The notes below the pieces were generated by a model. That model saw nothing but the letters and a program-made list of their open reading frames with translations, was not told the DNA's origin and searched no databases. From NCBI GenBank assembly GCA_025458665.1, contig JALOSG010000003.1, forward strand, positions 1 through 47,708: a stretch of DNA of 47,708 nt, written 5' to 3'. Origin of the DNA: Serpentinimonas sp. Lineage in GTDB: Bacteria > Pseudomonadota > Gammaproteobacteria > Burkholderiales > Burkholderiaceae_C. The translations under genes were made by a program, and so were the position numbers. Positions 31,465 through 41,410 of this stretch are shown in pieces; positions within the stretch are counted from its first letter, which is position 1; each line of letters begins with the position of its first letter.

Positions 31465-32661
31465 ATGGCGGGTAAATGGATCTACTGGGTAGCGGCAGCG
31501 GCCGGCATATCGGCCGCGTCCGGTGCGGCCTGGTGGTGGCAAAACCAGCCTTCCGGCTCGGTAGCGGGTACCGCCGCGCCAACAGGCGGCCCGGCTGCCC
31601 AGGGCGGGCAGGGTCCCACGGGAGCTCGCCCAGGGGGCCCAGGCGGCCCTGGTGGTCCGGGCGCGGTGCCCAGCGTGGAAGCCACGCCGGTGCAGACAGC
31701 CCGGTTGGTCGATGACGCGCAGGCAGTGGGCACCTTGCGGTCTCGCCAGAGCGTGACCCTGCGGCCCGAGGTGAGCGGGCGCATTGTGCAGATTGCGTTC
31801 ACCGAAGGTGCACCTGTGCGCCGGGGCCAGCTGCTGGTGCAGCTGGACGATACGCTGCAGCGCGCCGAACTGAGCCAGGCCGAAGCGCAACTCTCCATCG
31901 CGCGCGCCAACCTGCGCCGCAACGAGGAACTGGTGGCGCAGAACTTCGTGGCCCAGCGCGTGCTGGAAGAAAGCCGCGCCGCGTTGCAGGTGGCCGAAGC
32001 GCAGGTCCAGCTGGCCCAGGCCCGGTTGTCGCGCATGCGCCTCACGGCCCCGTTCAACGCCACCGCCGGTATCCGTCAGATCAACCTCGGTGATTTTGTG
32101 CGCGATGGCGCCGACCTCGTCAACCTCGAAGACCTGTCGGTGCTGCAGGTGGATTTCCGCCTGCCGGAACGCTACCAGCCGCGCCTGAGCGTGGGCCAAC
32201 CCGTCGACGTGCTGCTCGATGCGCTGCCGGGCTTGCGCTTCACCGCCACCGTGCAGGCTGTGGACCCGTTGGTGGACGCCGATGGCCGCGCCCTGCTGGT
32301 GCGCGCTTCGCTACCCACCGTAGGGGTGGAGGGAGGAGCGGCGCTGCGGCCTGGCATGTTCGCCCGCGTGAATGTGGTGTTCGAGGTGAACGAGCAGGCT
32401 CTCGTGGTGCCCGAAGAAGCGATCGTGCCGCAGGGCGAGAAGCACTTCGTCTTCCGGCTGGAAAAGGAAGGCGAGGGCGACAGCGCCCGCACCGTGTCGC
32501 GCCGCACCGAAGTCCAACTGGGCATACGCCGTGGTGCCCAGGTGCAGGTGGTGCAGGGCCTGAGCGCCACCGACACGGTGGTGGTGGCCGGCCAGCAGCG
32601 CCTGCAGCGCGACGGCACGCCGGTGCGCGTGATCGATGTGGCTCGCCGCAGCGGCAGCTGA
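31465..32661 (+). CDS. Efflux RND transporter periplasmic adaptor subunit
   Basis: VRRGQLLVQLDDTLQRAELSQAEAQLSIARANLRRNEELVAQNFVAQ and MRLTAPFNATAGIRQINLGDFVRDGADLVNLEDLS. Confidence 0.95.
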   Translation: MAGKWIYWVAAAAGISAASGAAWWWQNQPSGSVAGTAAPTGGPAAQGGQGPTGARPGGPGGPGGPGAVPSVEATPVQTARLVDDAQAVGTLRSRQSVTLRPEVSGRIVQIAFTEGAPVRRGQLLVQLDDTLQRAELSQAEAQLSIARANLRRNEELVAQNFVAQRVLEESRAALQVAEAQVQLAQARLSRMRLTAPFNATAGIRQINLGDFVRDGADLVNLEDLSVLQVDFRLPERYQPRLSVGQPVDVLLDALPGLRFTATVQAVDPLVDADGRALLVRASLPTVGVEGGAALRPGMFARVNVVFEVNEQALVVPEEAIVPQGEKHFVFRLEKEGEGDSARTVSRRTEVQLGIRRGAQVQVVQGLSATDTVVVAGQQRLQRDGTPVRVIDVARRSGS

Positions 32662-32691
32662 CCCCCGTTCCCTCACAGGACAGCGTCCACC

Positions 32692-35600
32692 ATGCAACTG
32701 CCCGAAATATCCATACGCCGGCCGGTGTTTGCCACCGTGCTGTCGCTGCTCATTCTGCTCATAGGCTGGGTATCGTTCGACGGGCTCACGGTGCGCGAGT
32801 ACCCCAAGATCGACGAGCCCAACGTCACGGTCACCACGCGCTTCCCCGGGGCTTCCAGCGAAGTGGTGGAGTCCACCGTGACCAAGCCGCTGGAGGACTC
32901 CATCGCGGGCATTGAAGGCGTGCAGGTGCTGACCTCCATCAGCCGGCAGGAGCAAAGCCAGATCACCGTGCGCTTCGACTTGGCGCGCGACCCCGACGCC
33001 GCTGCCGCCGAAGTGCGCGACAAGGTCAGCCGTGTGCGGGGCCGCTTGCCCGCCACCGTGGAAGAGCCGGTGGTGGCCAAGGTGGAGGCCGATGCCTTCC
33101 CCGTGGTCTGGCTGGCGCTCAGCTCCGACACGCACGACGCGCTGCAACTCTCGGACTTTGCCAACCGCATTGCCAAGCCCATTCTGCAAACCGCCACCGG
33201 CGCAGCCGATGTGCGTATTTTTGGCGAGCGCCGCTACTCCATGCGCGTCTGGCTCGACCCGGACCGTCTGGCCGCCTTCAACCTGACGGTGCAGGACGTG
33301 GAGGATGCGCTGCGCCGCTCCAACCTCGAAGTGCCTGCAGGCCGCATAGAAAGCCAGCAGCGCGAGTTCAACGTGACCGCCGCCACCGACCTGCAGACCG
33401 TGGAGCAGTTCCGCGCCGTCACCATACGCAACGTCAATGGCCAACCCATACGCATTGGCGATGTGGCCCGCGTGGCGCAAGGCCCGCAGGACGAGCGCAC
33501 CTCGGTACGGCTCAACGGCCAGGACTCCATTTCGCTGGGTGTCATCCGGCAGGCCACGGCCAACCCGCTCGAACTCTCGGCCTCGGTGCGCGGCATGATG
33601 GACCGCATCCGCGGCGACCTGCCCGAGGGCGTGCAGCTCAACCTGGCCAACGACAACTCGGTCTTCATCGACCGCTCCATCAAGGCCGTCTACACCACCA
33701 TCGCCGAGGCGGTGTTTCTGGTGGCGCTGGTCATTTTTGTGTTCCTGCGCACCTTGCGCGCTTCCATCATTCCGCTGGTCACCATTCCGGTGTGCCTGAT
33801 AGGCGCGTTCGCGCTCATGGCGCTGTTCGGTTTCTCCATCAACACCCTCACGCTGCTGGCGCTGGTGCTGGCCATTGGTTTGGTGGTGGACGATGCCATC
33901 GTGGTGCTGGAGAACATCTACCGCTACATCGAGGAGGGCATGGAGCCGTTTGCCGCTTCGATCAAGGGCGCCAAGGAGGTGGCCTTCCCGGTGGTGGCCA
34001 TGACGCTGACGCTGGCTGCGGTGTACGCGCCGCTGGCCTTCACGCCTGGGCGCACGGGCCGGCTGTTCGCCGAGTTTGCACTGGCACTGGCCGGTGCGGT
34101 GCTGGTGTCGGGCTTTGTGGCGCTCACGCTCTCGCCCATGATGTGCTCCAAGCTGCTGCGCCACAACCCCAAGCCCGGCCGTTTCGACCGTGGCATGGAA
34201 CGGGTGCTGGTGGGTATCACCCAGGGTTACCGGCGCGTGCTGGCGCTGACGCTGCAGGTGCGCTGGCTGGTGGTGGGCGTCATGCTGGCCAGTGCGGGTG
34301 GCAGCTGGTGGTTGCTGCAGAACATCAAGCAGGAACTGGCTCCGGTGGAGGACCGCGGCGTCATCCTCACCATCATCAATGGCCCCGACGGTGCCACCAT
34401 GGAGTACACGCGCCGCTACGCCGAAGCCATTGAAAACATAGGCCGCGAATACGACGAGTTCGATCGGGTGTTCTCCATCGTGGGCAACCCTACCGTGGCC
34501 CAGGCCAACGTGTTCCTGCGTGCCAAGCCCTGGGAGGAGCGCGAGCGCACCACGCAGGAAATTGCCCGCGAGATCACCCCACGCATTGCCTCCTTGCCCG
34601 GCGTGAGCGCCTTCCCCATCACGCCGCCCTCGCTGGGGCAGGGCTTCCGGGAGCGGCCCATCAACTACGTCATCGTCACCTCCGACAGCTACGAGAATCT
34701 GGCCAAGGTGGTGGAGGAATTCCGCGCCCGCATGGCGCAGCAGCCGGGCTTTGTGCAGGTAGATACCGACCTGCGGCTCAACAAACCCGAGATCCGCCTC
34801 GATGTGGATCGCGAGCGTGCCGCCGACATGGGCGTGAGTGTGGACGCCATTGCCCGCACGGTGGAGACCATGCTGGGCGGGCGCATCGTGACGCGTTACA
34901 AGCGCGGAGGCGAACAGTACGACGTGGTGGTGCAGACCGAATCCACCCAGCGCAACACGCCCGACGACATCGACCGCATGTTCGTGCGCGGCCGCAACGA
35001 CGCCATGATCCCGCTGGCCTCGCTGGTGACCACCCGCGAGGTGGTGGTGCCGCGGGAACTGAACCACTTTGCCCAGCGCCGCAGTGCCACCATCACCGCC
35101 AATCTGGCCCCCGATTTCGCGTTGGGCGAGGCGCTGGACTACATGGACGACATAGCCCGCGATGTGCTGCCTGTGGGCTACACCACAGACCTGAACGGCC
35201 AGAGCCGTGAGTTCCGCAGCGCCTCGGGCTCGCTGGCGCTGGTGTTCGTGCTGGCCCTGCTGTTCATCTACTTGGTGCTGGCTGCGCAGTTCGAAAGTTT
35301 CGTGGACCCGTTCATCATCATGCTGTCGGTGCCGCTGTCGATGCTGGGTGCGCTGCTGGCCTTGAAGTTCACGGGAGGCACGCTCAATGTGTTCAGCCAG
35401 ATCGGGCTGGTCACGCTGGTGGGACTCATCACCAAGCACGGCATCCTGATTGTGGAGTTTGCCAACAAGCTGCGCGAGCAGGGCCTGAGCGTGGCCGATG
35501 CGGTGCAAAAGGCGGCCGAGCTGCGCCTGCGCCCCATCCTCATGACCACCGGCGCCATGGTGCTGGGCGCCATTCCGCTGGCATTGGCCAGTGGCGCGGG

Positions 35601-35787
35601 TGCCGAGAGCCGCCAGCAGATAGGCTGGGTGATTGTGGGTGGCATGTCGCTGGGAACCCTGCTCACCATTTTTGTGGTGCCCACGGTGTACACGCTGTTG
35701 GCGCGCAAGGGGGTGCCCGGAGCCAACATGCAGCCGGTGGACGAGACGGTTCCCGAGGCCGCCAAAGCCGCACCGAGCCACGCCTGA
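32692..35787 (+). CDS. Efflux RND transporter permease subunit (HAE1 type)
   Basis: MQLPEISIRRPVFATVLSLLILLIGWVSFDGLTVREYPKIDEPNVTVTTRFPGAS, LVLAIGLVVDDAIVVLENIYRYIEEGM and full-length 1031 aa. Confidence 0.97.
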   Translation: MQLPEISIRRPVFATVLSLLILLIGWVSFDGLTVREYPKIDEPNVTVTTRFPGASSEVVESTVTKPLEDSIAGIEGVQVLTSISRQEQSQITVRFDLARDPDAAAAEVRDKVSRVRGRLPATVEEPVVAKVEADAFPVVWLALSSDTHDALQLSDFANRIAKPILQTATGAADVRIFGERRYSMRVWLDPDRLAAFNLTVQDVEDALRRSNLEVPAGRIESQQREFNVTAATDLQTVEQFRAVTIRNVNGQPIRIGDVARVAQGPQDERTSVRLNGQDSISLGVIRQATANPLELSASVRGMMDRIRGDLPEGVQLNLANDNSVFIDRSIKAVYTTIAEAVFLVALVIFVFLRTLRASIIPLVTIPVCLIGAFALMALFGFSINTLTLLALVLAIGLVVDDAIVVLENIYRYIEEGMEPFAASIKGAKEVAFPVVAMTLTLAAVYAPLAFTPGRTGRLFAEFALALAGAVLVSGFVALTLSPMMCSKLLRHNPKPGRFDRGMERVLVGITQGYRRVLALTLQVRWLVVGVMLASAGGSWWLLQNIKQELAPVEDRGVILTIINGPDGATMEYTRRYAEAIENIGREYDEFDRVFSIVGNPTVAQANVFLRAKPWEERERTTQEIAREITPRIASLPGVSAFPITPPSLGQGFRERPINYVIVTSDSYENLAKVVEEFRARMAQQPGFVQVDTDLRLNKPEIRLDVDRERAADMGVSVDAIARTVETMLGGRIVTRYKRGGEQYDVVVQTESTQRNTPDDIDRMFVRGRNDAMIPLASLVTTREVVVPRELNHFAQRRSATITANLAPDFALGEALDYMDDIARDVLPVGYTTDLNGQSREFRSASGSLALVFVLALLFIYLVLAAQFESFVDPFIIMLSVPLSMLGALLALKFTGGTLNVFSQIGLVTLVGLITKHGILIVEFANKLREQGLSVADAVQKAAELRLRPILMTTGAMVLGAIPLALASGAGAESRQQIGWVIVGGMSLGTLLTIFVVPTVYTLLARKGVPGANMQPVDETVPEAAKAAPSHA

Positions 35788-35827
35788 GGGGGCGGCTGGC
35801 GGCCCACCCTGGGCCGAGCCCGCTCGC

Positions 35828-37114
35828 TCAGACCACGCCGTCGAACATCATCACATCGACCCAGTCCCCGGGGGCCACGTTGCCCTGGCCGTGGTGCAGC
35901 ACGATGAGGCCGTTGGCCTCCACCATGGAGCGCAACACGCCGGAGCCCTGGTTGCCGGTGAGTGTCACATGCAATTCGCCCTGGACGTTGGGCGCCACAT
36001 GGCCACGCTGGTATTCCGTGCGCCCGGGCTTCTTGCGCAGGGCTTCGGCGCTCCGGGCCTTCAGCAGCACGGGCGCTTCGGCGCGTGCGCCCATCATCTG
36101 CAGCAGGGCGGGGCGCACAAAGGCCAGGAAGGTCACCATCACGGCCACCGGGTTGCCGGGCAGGCCAAACAACACCGCACCGCCTTCACCGGCCGCGCCA
36201 ATCCGGCCCACGGCCATGGGGCGGCCCGGGCGCATGGCAATGCGCCAGAAGGCCACATCGCCCAGCTGGCGCATCATGGCTTTGGTGTGGTCGGCTTCGC
36301 CCATGCTCACGCCACCGCTGGTGATGATGGCATCGGCCACGGAAGCAGCCTCGCGGAAGGCCGCTTCCAGGCGCTCGGGGCTGTCGCCCACCACACCCAG
36401 GTCCACCACCTCCACGCCCAGCCGCGTGAGCAGCCCGAAGACGGTGTAGCGGTTGCTGTCGTACACCGCGCCTTCGCGCGGCGCCTCGCCCAGGCTCAGG
36501 ATTTCATCGCCGGTGGAGAAGTACGCCACCTTCAGACGGCGGAACACCTGCACGGCGGGCTGGCCCAGGCTGGCCAGCAGGCCCAGTGCGGCGGGGCCCA
36601 GCCTGTCACCGCGGCGCAGGGCAGGCTGGCCCTGCATCAGGTCTTCGCCCAGCAGGCGGCGGTTGTCGCCGGGGCGCATCACGCCAGCGGGGCATGTGAT
36701 CTGCTCGCCGGCCACCTGCACGAACTCCAGCGGCACCACCGTGTCCAGCCCCTCGGGCATGATGGCGCCGGTCATGATCTTCACGCACTCACCGGCCCGC
36801 ACGCTGCCACGCCAGGCCTTGCCCGCGTAGGCTGTGCCCACCACGCGCAGGGTCAGCGGTTGCCCTGCCGCGTTGTCCAGCGCCGCACCCGCAAAGGCAA
36901 AGCCGTCCATGGCCGAGTTGTCATGGGGCGGTACGCTTACCGGGGAAATCACATCGGCCGACAGCACGCGCCCCAGCGCCTGCGGCACGGGCACGGTTTC
37001 GGTGTCGGCCACCGTGTGCACCAGCCGCGCCAGAAACTCGTTCACCTGTGCAGCGCTCAGCGCCTGCGGGTCGTAGCCTTGCAGCTCCTGTGCAATCTGC
37101 TCTATGGATTTCAC
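35828..37114 (-). CDS. moeA: Molybdopterin molybdotransferase MoeA
   Basis: [60 protein letters not shown] and [26 protein letters not shown] start overlapping the mobA stop. Confidence 0.96.
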   Translation of the reverse strand: MKSIEQIAQELQGYDPQALSAAQVNEFLARLVHTVADTETVPVPQALGRVLSADVISPVSVPPHDNSAMDGFAFAGAALDNAAGQPLTLRVVGTAYAGKAWRGSVRAGECVKIMTGAIMPEGLDTVVPLEFVQVAGEQITCPAGVMRPGDNRRLLGEDLMQGQPALRRGDRLGPAALGLLASLGQPAVQVFRRLKVAYFSTGDEILSLGEAPREGAVYDSNRYTVFGLLTRLGVEVVDLGVVGDSPERLEAAFREAASVADAIITSGGVSMGEADHTKAMMRQLGDVAFWRIAMRPGRPMAVGRIGAAGEGGAVLFGLPGNPVAVMVTFLAFVRPALLQMMGARAEAPVLLKARSAEALRKKPGRTEYQRGHVAPNVQGELHVTLTGNQGSGVLRSMVEANGLIVLHHGQGNVAPGDWVDVMMFDGVV

Positions 37115-37734
37115 AACGCCTCCAGGGCCCGCAGTTCGGCCAGCGTGTTGGCGTTGTGGAAAGCGCGCGGGTCGTCGCCGGGCTGGTTGAATGGCACCAC
37201 CACCGTCTTGTGCTGGGCGGTCCACGCATCGATCTTGCGCCCGCCTTTTTGCGTGAAATCCACCAGGCTTTCCAGCAGCAGCACGCTCATGAGGCAGAAC
37301 ACCGGCTGGGTGCGCAACTGGCCGTCGGCCTCCGGGGCGGCCGCCATGGCAATCTCGGCCTGCTCGGCTTCCAGCGCCTGCACCATGCGGTCGGCCAGGT
37401 CCAGTGGCAGCAGCGGGCAATCGCAGGGCGCGGTGAGCAGGTAGGGCGTCTCGCAGCGCTCCAGCCCGGTGAGGAAGCCGGCCAGCGGGCCAGGAAAATC
37501 GCCCATGGTGTCGGGCCACACGGGCACGCCGAACGCCTCGTAGGCCGAGAGGTTCCGGTTGGCGTTGATCATCTGCTCGCCCACCCAGCCGCCGCGCTGC
37601 ATCTGCAGGCGCAAGAGGGTGTGCAGCGCCATGGGCGTGCCGTTGAAGCTCTGCAGGCCTTTGTCCACGCCGCCCATGCGCGAGCCCCTGCCACCGGCCA
37701 GCACCAGCGCGGTCACGTTGTTCTGCCCCACCAT
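37111..37734 (-). CDS. mobA: Molybdenum cofactor guanylyltransferase MobA
   Basis: [33 protein letters not shown] and [12 protein letters not shown]...[13 protein letters not shown]. Confidence 0.95.
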   Translation of the reverse strand: MVGQNNVTALVLAGGRGSRMGGVDKGLQSFNGTPMALHTLLRLQMQRGGWVGEQMINANRNLSAYEAFGVPVWPDTMGDFPGPLAGFLTGLERCETPYLLTAPCDCPLLPLDLADRMVQALEAEQAEIAMAAAPEADGQLRTQPVFCLMSVLLLESLVDFTQKGGRKIDAWTAQHKTVVVPFNQPGDDPRAFHNANTLAELRALEAL

Positions 37735-37735
37735 C

Positions 37736-38899
37736 TCAACCTCCGATATAGCTCATTTCCACGCGCTGGCCCGGCATACCCACGTCGGCCGGCAGGCTGG
37801 CGCGCAGCTCCGAATAGCGGTCGGTGCGGCCCTGCCAGATGGCCGCGATGGCGCTGGCAATCTGGACATCGCTGGCACCGCCGCGCAGCAAGTCGCGCAG
37901 GTCGTGGCCCTGGTGCGCAAACAGGCACAGGTACACCTGGCCTTCGGTAGACAGGCGCGCGCGGTTGCAGTCGCGGCAAAAAGCCTGCGTCACGCTGCTG
38001 ATCACACCAATCTCGCCCAGTGCGGGGTCGTGCTCGCCCGCGGCGTTGGCATAGCCCCAGCGCTCGGCGGTTTCCCCGGGAGCGCTGGGCTCCAGCTGCA
38101 CCAGCGGCATTTCGCGGTGGATGAGTTCCACCACCTCGGCGCTGGGCAGCACTTCGTCCATGCGCCAGCCGTTGGTGGCACCCACGTCCATGTATTCAAT
38201 GAAGCGCAGCACTATGCCCGTGCCCTGGAAGTGCCGGGCCATGGGCAGGATCTGGTCCACGTTGGTACCGCGCTTGACCACCATGTTCACCTTGATGGGG
38301 CCCAGTCCCACCGCCTGCGCCGCCTCTATGCCGCGCAGCACATCGGCCACGGGAAAGTCCACATCGTTCATCTGGCGGAACACGGCGTCGTCCAGCCCGT
38401 CGAGGCTCACGGTCACGCGCTGCAGGCCGGCGTCTTTCAGCGCCCGGGCTTTGCGTTCCAGCAGACTGCCGTTGGTGGTGAGGGTCAGGTCCAGCGGCAG
38501 GCCTTCCGGGGTGCGCAAGTCGGCCAACTGGCCCACCAGAATTTCCAGGTTCTTGCGCAGCAGGGGCTCCCCGCCAGTGAGGCGGATTTTCTGTACGCCG
38601 TGGGCCACGAACTGACGCGTCAGCCGGGTGATCTCCTCGAAACTGAGCAGGGCGCTTTGCGGCAGGTACTGGTAGTCCTTGTCGAACACTTCCTTGGGCA
38701 TGCAATAGGCACAGCGGAAGTTGCAGCGGTCGGTCACGCTGATGCGCAGGTCGCGCAGCGGGCGGCCCAGGCCGTCACTCAGCAAACCGTTGGGCACCAC
38801 CTCGGCCATCGCGCCGGGGCCGCTGGTGTGGTACCGGACCGTGGAGGGGGCGCCGCCGCGGGCGCGCTCGTCCACCAAGGGGATCACACGTTCACTCAT
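37736..38899 (-). CDS. moaA: GTP 3',8-cyclase MoaA
   Basis: [25 protein letters not shown] radical SAM motif, [16 protein letters not shown] and [21 protein letters not shown]. Confidence 0.97.
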   Translation of the reverse strand: MSERVIPLVDERARGGAPSTVRYHTSGPGAMAEVVPNGLLSDGLGRPLRDLRISVTDRCNFRCAYCMPKEVFDKDYQYLPQSALLSFEEITRLTRQFVAHGVQKIRLTGGEPLLRKNLEILVGQLADLRTPEGLPLDLTLTTNGSLLERKARALKDAGLQRVTVSLDGLDDAVFRQMNDVDFPVADVLRGIEAAQAVGLGPIKVNMVVKRGTNVDQILPMARHFQGTGIVLRFIEYMDVGATNGWRMDEVLPSAEVVELIHREMPLVQLEPSAPGETAERWGYANAAGEHDPALGEIGVISSVTQAFCRDCNRARLSTEGQVYLCLFAHQGHDLRDLLRGGASDVQIASAIAAIWQGRTDRYSELRASLPADVGMPGQRVEMSYIGG

Positions 38900-38940
38900 G
38901 CTGTTGAAGATATCACCAATGTTGTACTCCCACGGTGCAC

Positions 38941-38967
38941 AAAAAAACGCCCCACACGGGGTGGGGC
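38941..38967 (-). terminator. Rho-independent terminator downstream of soxX
   Basis: On the minus strand GCCCCAC-cccgt-GTGGGGC followed by GTTTTTTT. Confidence 0.8.
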
Positions 38968-39034
38968 ATTGTGCCCGATCTGGTCCGGGCCTGGGCACAC
39001 ACCGCGGCGGTATCCCGCTGCGGTGGCCTGAAGC

Positions 39035-39691
39035 TTACTTGTTCACCGGGGATGCCGGGTCCAGCAGCAGCGCCATCACGTCCTTGATCTGCTTTTCGGT
39101 CAGGATACCCTTGTGGCCCACCCGCGGCATCTGGGAACAGGCGTTGTAGGCGCGTGCATTCCAGAGCTTGCCCCAGGTGTATTCCACAATCGCTTTGGAC
39201 GCCGGGTCGTTGGGGTTCGTCACACCGCGCAGCTTGCCGTAGTTGTACAGGCTGGGGCCCAGGTTGCCGTAGGAAATTTCTTCCTTGCTGATCTGGTGGC
39301 AGTTGTAGCAGTTGCCGCCGTTCTCTGCGCTGGCCTGGTCGCTCCAGGTCAGGCCCCGGCCGCTCTGTGCAATGCGCTCGCCGGCCTTCCAGTCGCCCAG
39401 GAACTTGCCGTCCGAAGGCCACTTCACGGTCTTCATCTCGTTCTCTTCGATCTGCTTGGCCAGCTTCTCGTCGATGGGCTTGCCCGCCACATCGGCCGCC
39501 GAGCACAGCTCGTTGGCCATGTCGGGCGCGGTGATGCGGTCCATCGTGGCGATGCCGCGGGCCGAGAAGGACGCCTTCACGATGTCGGCGGTCATTTTGT
39601 CGTATTCGGCACTGGGGCGCTGCACCGTACAGCCTTGCAGGACCAGCAGAGCAGCCGGCACAGCCAGCGCGATAAGGGATTTCTTCATCAT
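39035..39691 (-). CDS. soxX: Sulfur oxidation c-type cytochrome SoxX
   Basis: GGNCYNCHQISKEEISYGNLGPSLYNYGKLRG heme site, WNARAYNACSQMPRVGHKGILTEKQIKDVMALLLDPASPVN; signal ending LLVLQGC. Confidence 0.93.
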   Translation of the reverse strand: MMKKSLIALAVPAALLVLQGCTVQRPSAEYDKMTADIVKASFSARGIATMDRITAPDMANELCSAADVAGKPIDEKLAKQIEENEMKTVKWPSDGKFLGDWKAGERIAQSGRGLTWSDQASAENGGNCYNCHQISKEEISYGNLGPSLYNYGKLRGVTNPNDPASKAIVEYTWGKLWNARAYNACSQMPRVGHKGILTEKQIKDVMALLLDPASPVNK

Positions 39692-39707
39692 GTTATGTGG
39701 CTCCTGA

Positions 39708-40508
39708 TCAGCGCTTGATGGTGGGCACGGCAGACTCTGAGCCCTTGGCGTTCACGCCCATGTACACGCCCAGCGCTATGGTCACGTCACTGGCAAAACC
39801 GGGTTCCGGAAAGCGCTGCTGGCGGTAGCAGTCGTTCAGGCGGTGCTGCATGCTCCACATCTGGCCGTTGGAGACCCGGTAGGCGGGCCAGGCGGCAAAA
39901 CCCACGCCGTCGCCGGGGTTGGTGGTCAGGTTGGGCAGGTCTTGCAGGCGGATGCGCCCGCCGTCCACGGCGTGGCAGGAGGCGCACGCAAAATCATGCG
40001 GTCCGCCGCGCATGAAGAACAGGCGCTTGCCCACTTCGTACATGTCGCGCTCGGCCTGTGTTTTCTGGGGCAGGTTGAATTTCATGCCCTTGGACTGGGT
40101 GGCTACCCACGTAGCCATGGCCACCACATTGGCGGTCTCGCCCTTGCCAAAACCACGGGTGTTCACTTCCTTCTTCGTATCGATGCCCTGCAAGGTTTCC
40201 ATGCAGGTCATCAGGCGGCTCTCGAGGTCCTGCACGCGGCCAGTGTCCTTGAAGAAGCGGGGCAGTTCCACGAATGCGCCCGCCACCACACCCGGGCCTT
40301 TGCCCAGGTCGCACTGCTCCATGGATGCGTTCTTGGGGCCACGCTTCTGTTTCCAGAGGTCTTCGCCCTTGGCCTCGAACAGTTCGGCCGGGTTTCCGTC
40401 CTGGAGCATTTCCCGGTACTGGGCAATGCCTTCTGCTGCACTCTGGGCGTAGGCTGCGGTGGCGCCTACAGACGCCGCCATGGCCAGTACCCACATCTTT
40501 TTATTCAT
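39708..40508 (-). CDS. soxA: Sulfur oxidation c-type cytochrome SoxA
   Basis: RLFFMRGGPHDFACASCHAVDGGRIRLQDLPNLT, QCDLGKGPGVVAGAFVELPRFF, HRLNDCYRQQRFPEP; signal peptide MNKKMWVLAMAASVGATAAYAQ. Confidence 0.94.
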   Translation of the reverse strand: MNKKMWVLAMAASVGATAAYAQSAAEGIAQYREMLQDGNPAELFEAKGEDLWKQKRGPKNASMEQCDLGKGPGVVAGAFVELPRFFKDTGRVQDLESRLMTCMETLQGIDTKKEVNTRGFGKGETANVVAMATWVATQSKGMKFNLPQKTQAERDMYEVGKRLFFMRGGPHDFACASCHAVDGGRIRLQDLPNLTTNPGDGVGFAAWPAYRVSNGQMWSMQHRLNDCYRQQRFPEPGFASDVTIALGVYMGVNAKGSESAVPTIKR

Positions 40509-40790
40509 TCCGATCTCCTCGTGGTTGAAATCAACAAAGCCGGCTGTCACTCCTGCTCCATCGCGGCCTGACCTTATCCGTTTTCCATCCCGCTCACACC
40601 CGGGAAAACCATGATTTGGAATATTTGCATGGACTTCTATTTGCCCGGCCGTGTCGGCCAGGTGACCGCCGCCGCCCTCTCATTTTTTGTCAGGCAGGAA
40701 TCAGTAAAATCGTGGTTAATACTTAGCCGTGCCCGCGCTGCGTCTCTCAGCGAGCCACTACTCCGCCAACCTCTCTACCTGCATTCCCCC

Positions 40791-41327
40791 ATGTCTCTCG
40801 ACAAAGTAACCCCTGGCAAGAACGTCCCCGAGTCTTTCAACGTGATCATCGAGATCCCCATGAACGGCGACCCGATCAAGTACGAGGTGGACAAAGAGAC
40901 CGGCGCCATTTTCGTGGACCGTTTCATGAGCACGGCCATGCACTACCCGGCCAACTATGGCTACGTGCCGCGCACCATCGCCGGCGACGGTGATCCGGTG
41001 GATGTGCTGGTGATCACGCCCGTACCGCTGACCCCGGGTGTGGTGGTGCCTTGCCGCGCCATTGGCATTCTGCGCATGGAAGACGAAGCCGGCGAAGACG
41101 GCAAGGTGTTGGCGGTGCCCACCAACAAGCTGCTGTCCCTCTATAGCCGCTGGACCACCCCCGAAGACCTGAACCCGATGCGCCTCAAAGCCATCGAGCA
41201 CTTCTTCGAGCACTACAAAGACCTCGAGCAGGGCAAGTGGGTCAAGGTGCTGGGCTGGGCCGGCCCGGAAGCCGCGCACAAGGAAATCCTTGACGGTATT
41301 GCGGCCTACGACAAGGCGGCAGCCTGA
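40791..41327 (+). CDS. ppa: Inorganic diphosphatase
   Basis: [59 protein letters not shown]. Confidence 0.97.
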   Translation: MSLDKVTPGKNVPESFNVIIEIPMNGDPIKYEVDKETGAIFVDRFMSTAMHYPANYGYVPRTIAGDGDPVDVLVITPVPLTPGVVVPCRAIGILRMEDEAGEDGKVLAVPTNKLLSLYSRWTTPEDLNPMRLKAIEHFFEHYKDLEQGKWVKVLGWAGPEAAHKEILDGIAAYDKAAA

Positions 41328-41334
41328 TAAGCAC

Positions 41335-41355
41335 AAAGCGCCCCCGGGGCGCTTT
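41335..41355 (+). terminator. Probable terminator hairpin after ppa
   Basis: AAAGCGCCCC-CGGGGCGCTTT self-complementary stem just after the stop; weak T-tract. Confidence 0.6.
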
Positions 41356-41410
41356 GGTGTTTCTGGGGCTGTAGTCTGCGCGGCTTCACCCCTGTTCCAG
41401 CCCGGCGCCC

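Noticed and set aside
32311-35781. 1156 aa minus-strand ORF opposite the RND permease
   Set aside because: Shadow ORF from GC-rich codon bias; the His/Gln/Gly-rich translation has no recognisable domain, and the + strand encodes a full RND permease.
37559-39031. 490 aa + strand ORF opposite moaA
   Set aside because: Antisense shadow of moaA, whose radical SAM motifs are unambiguous.
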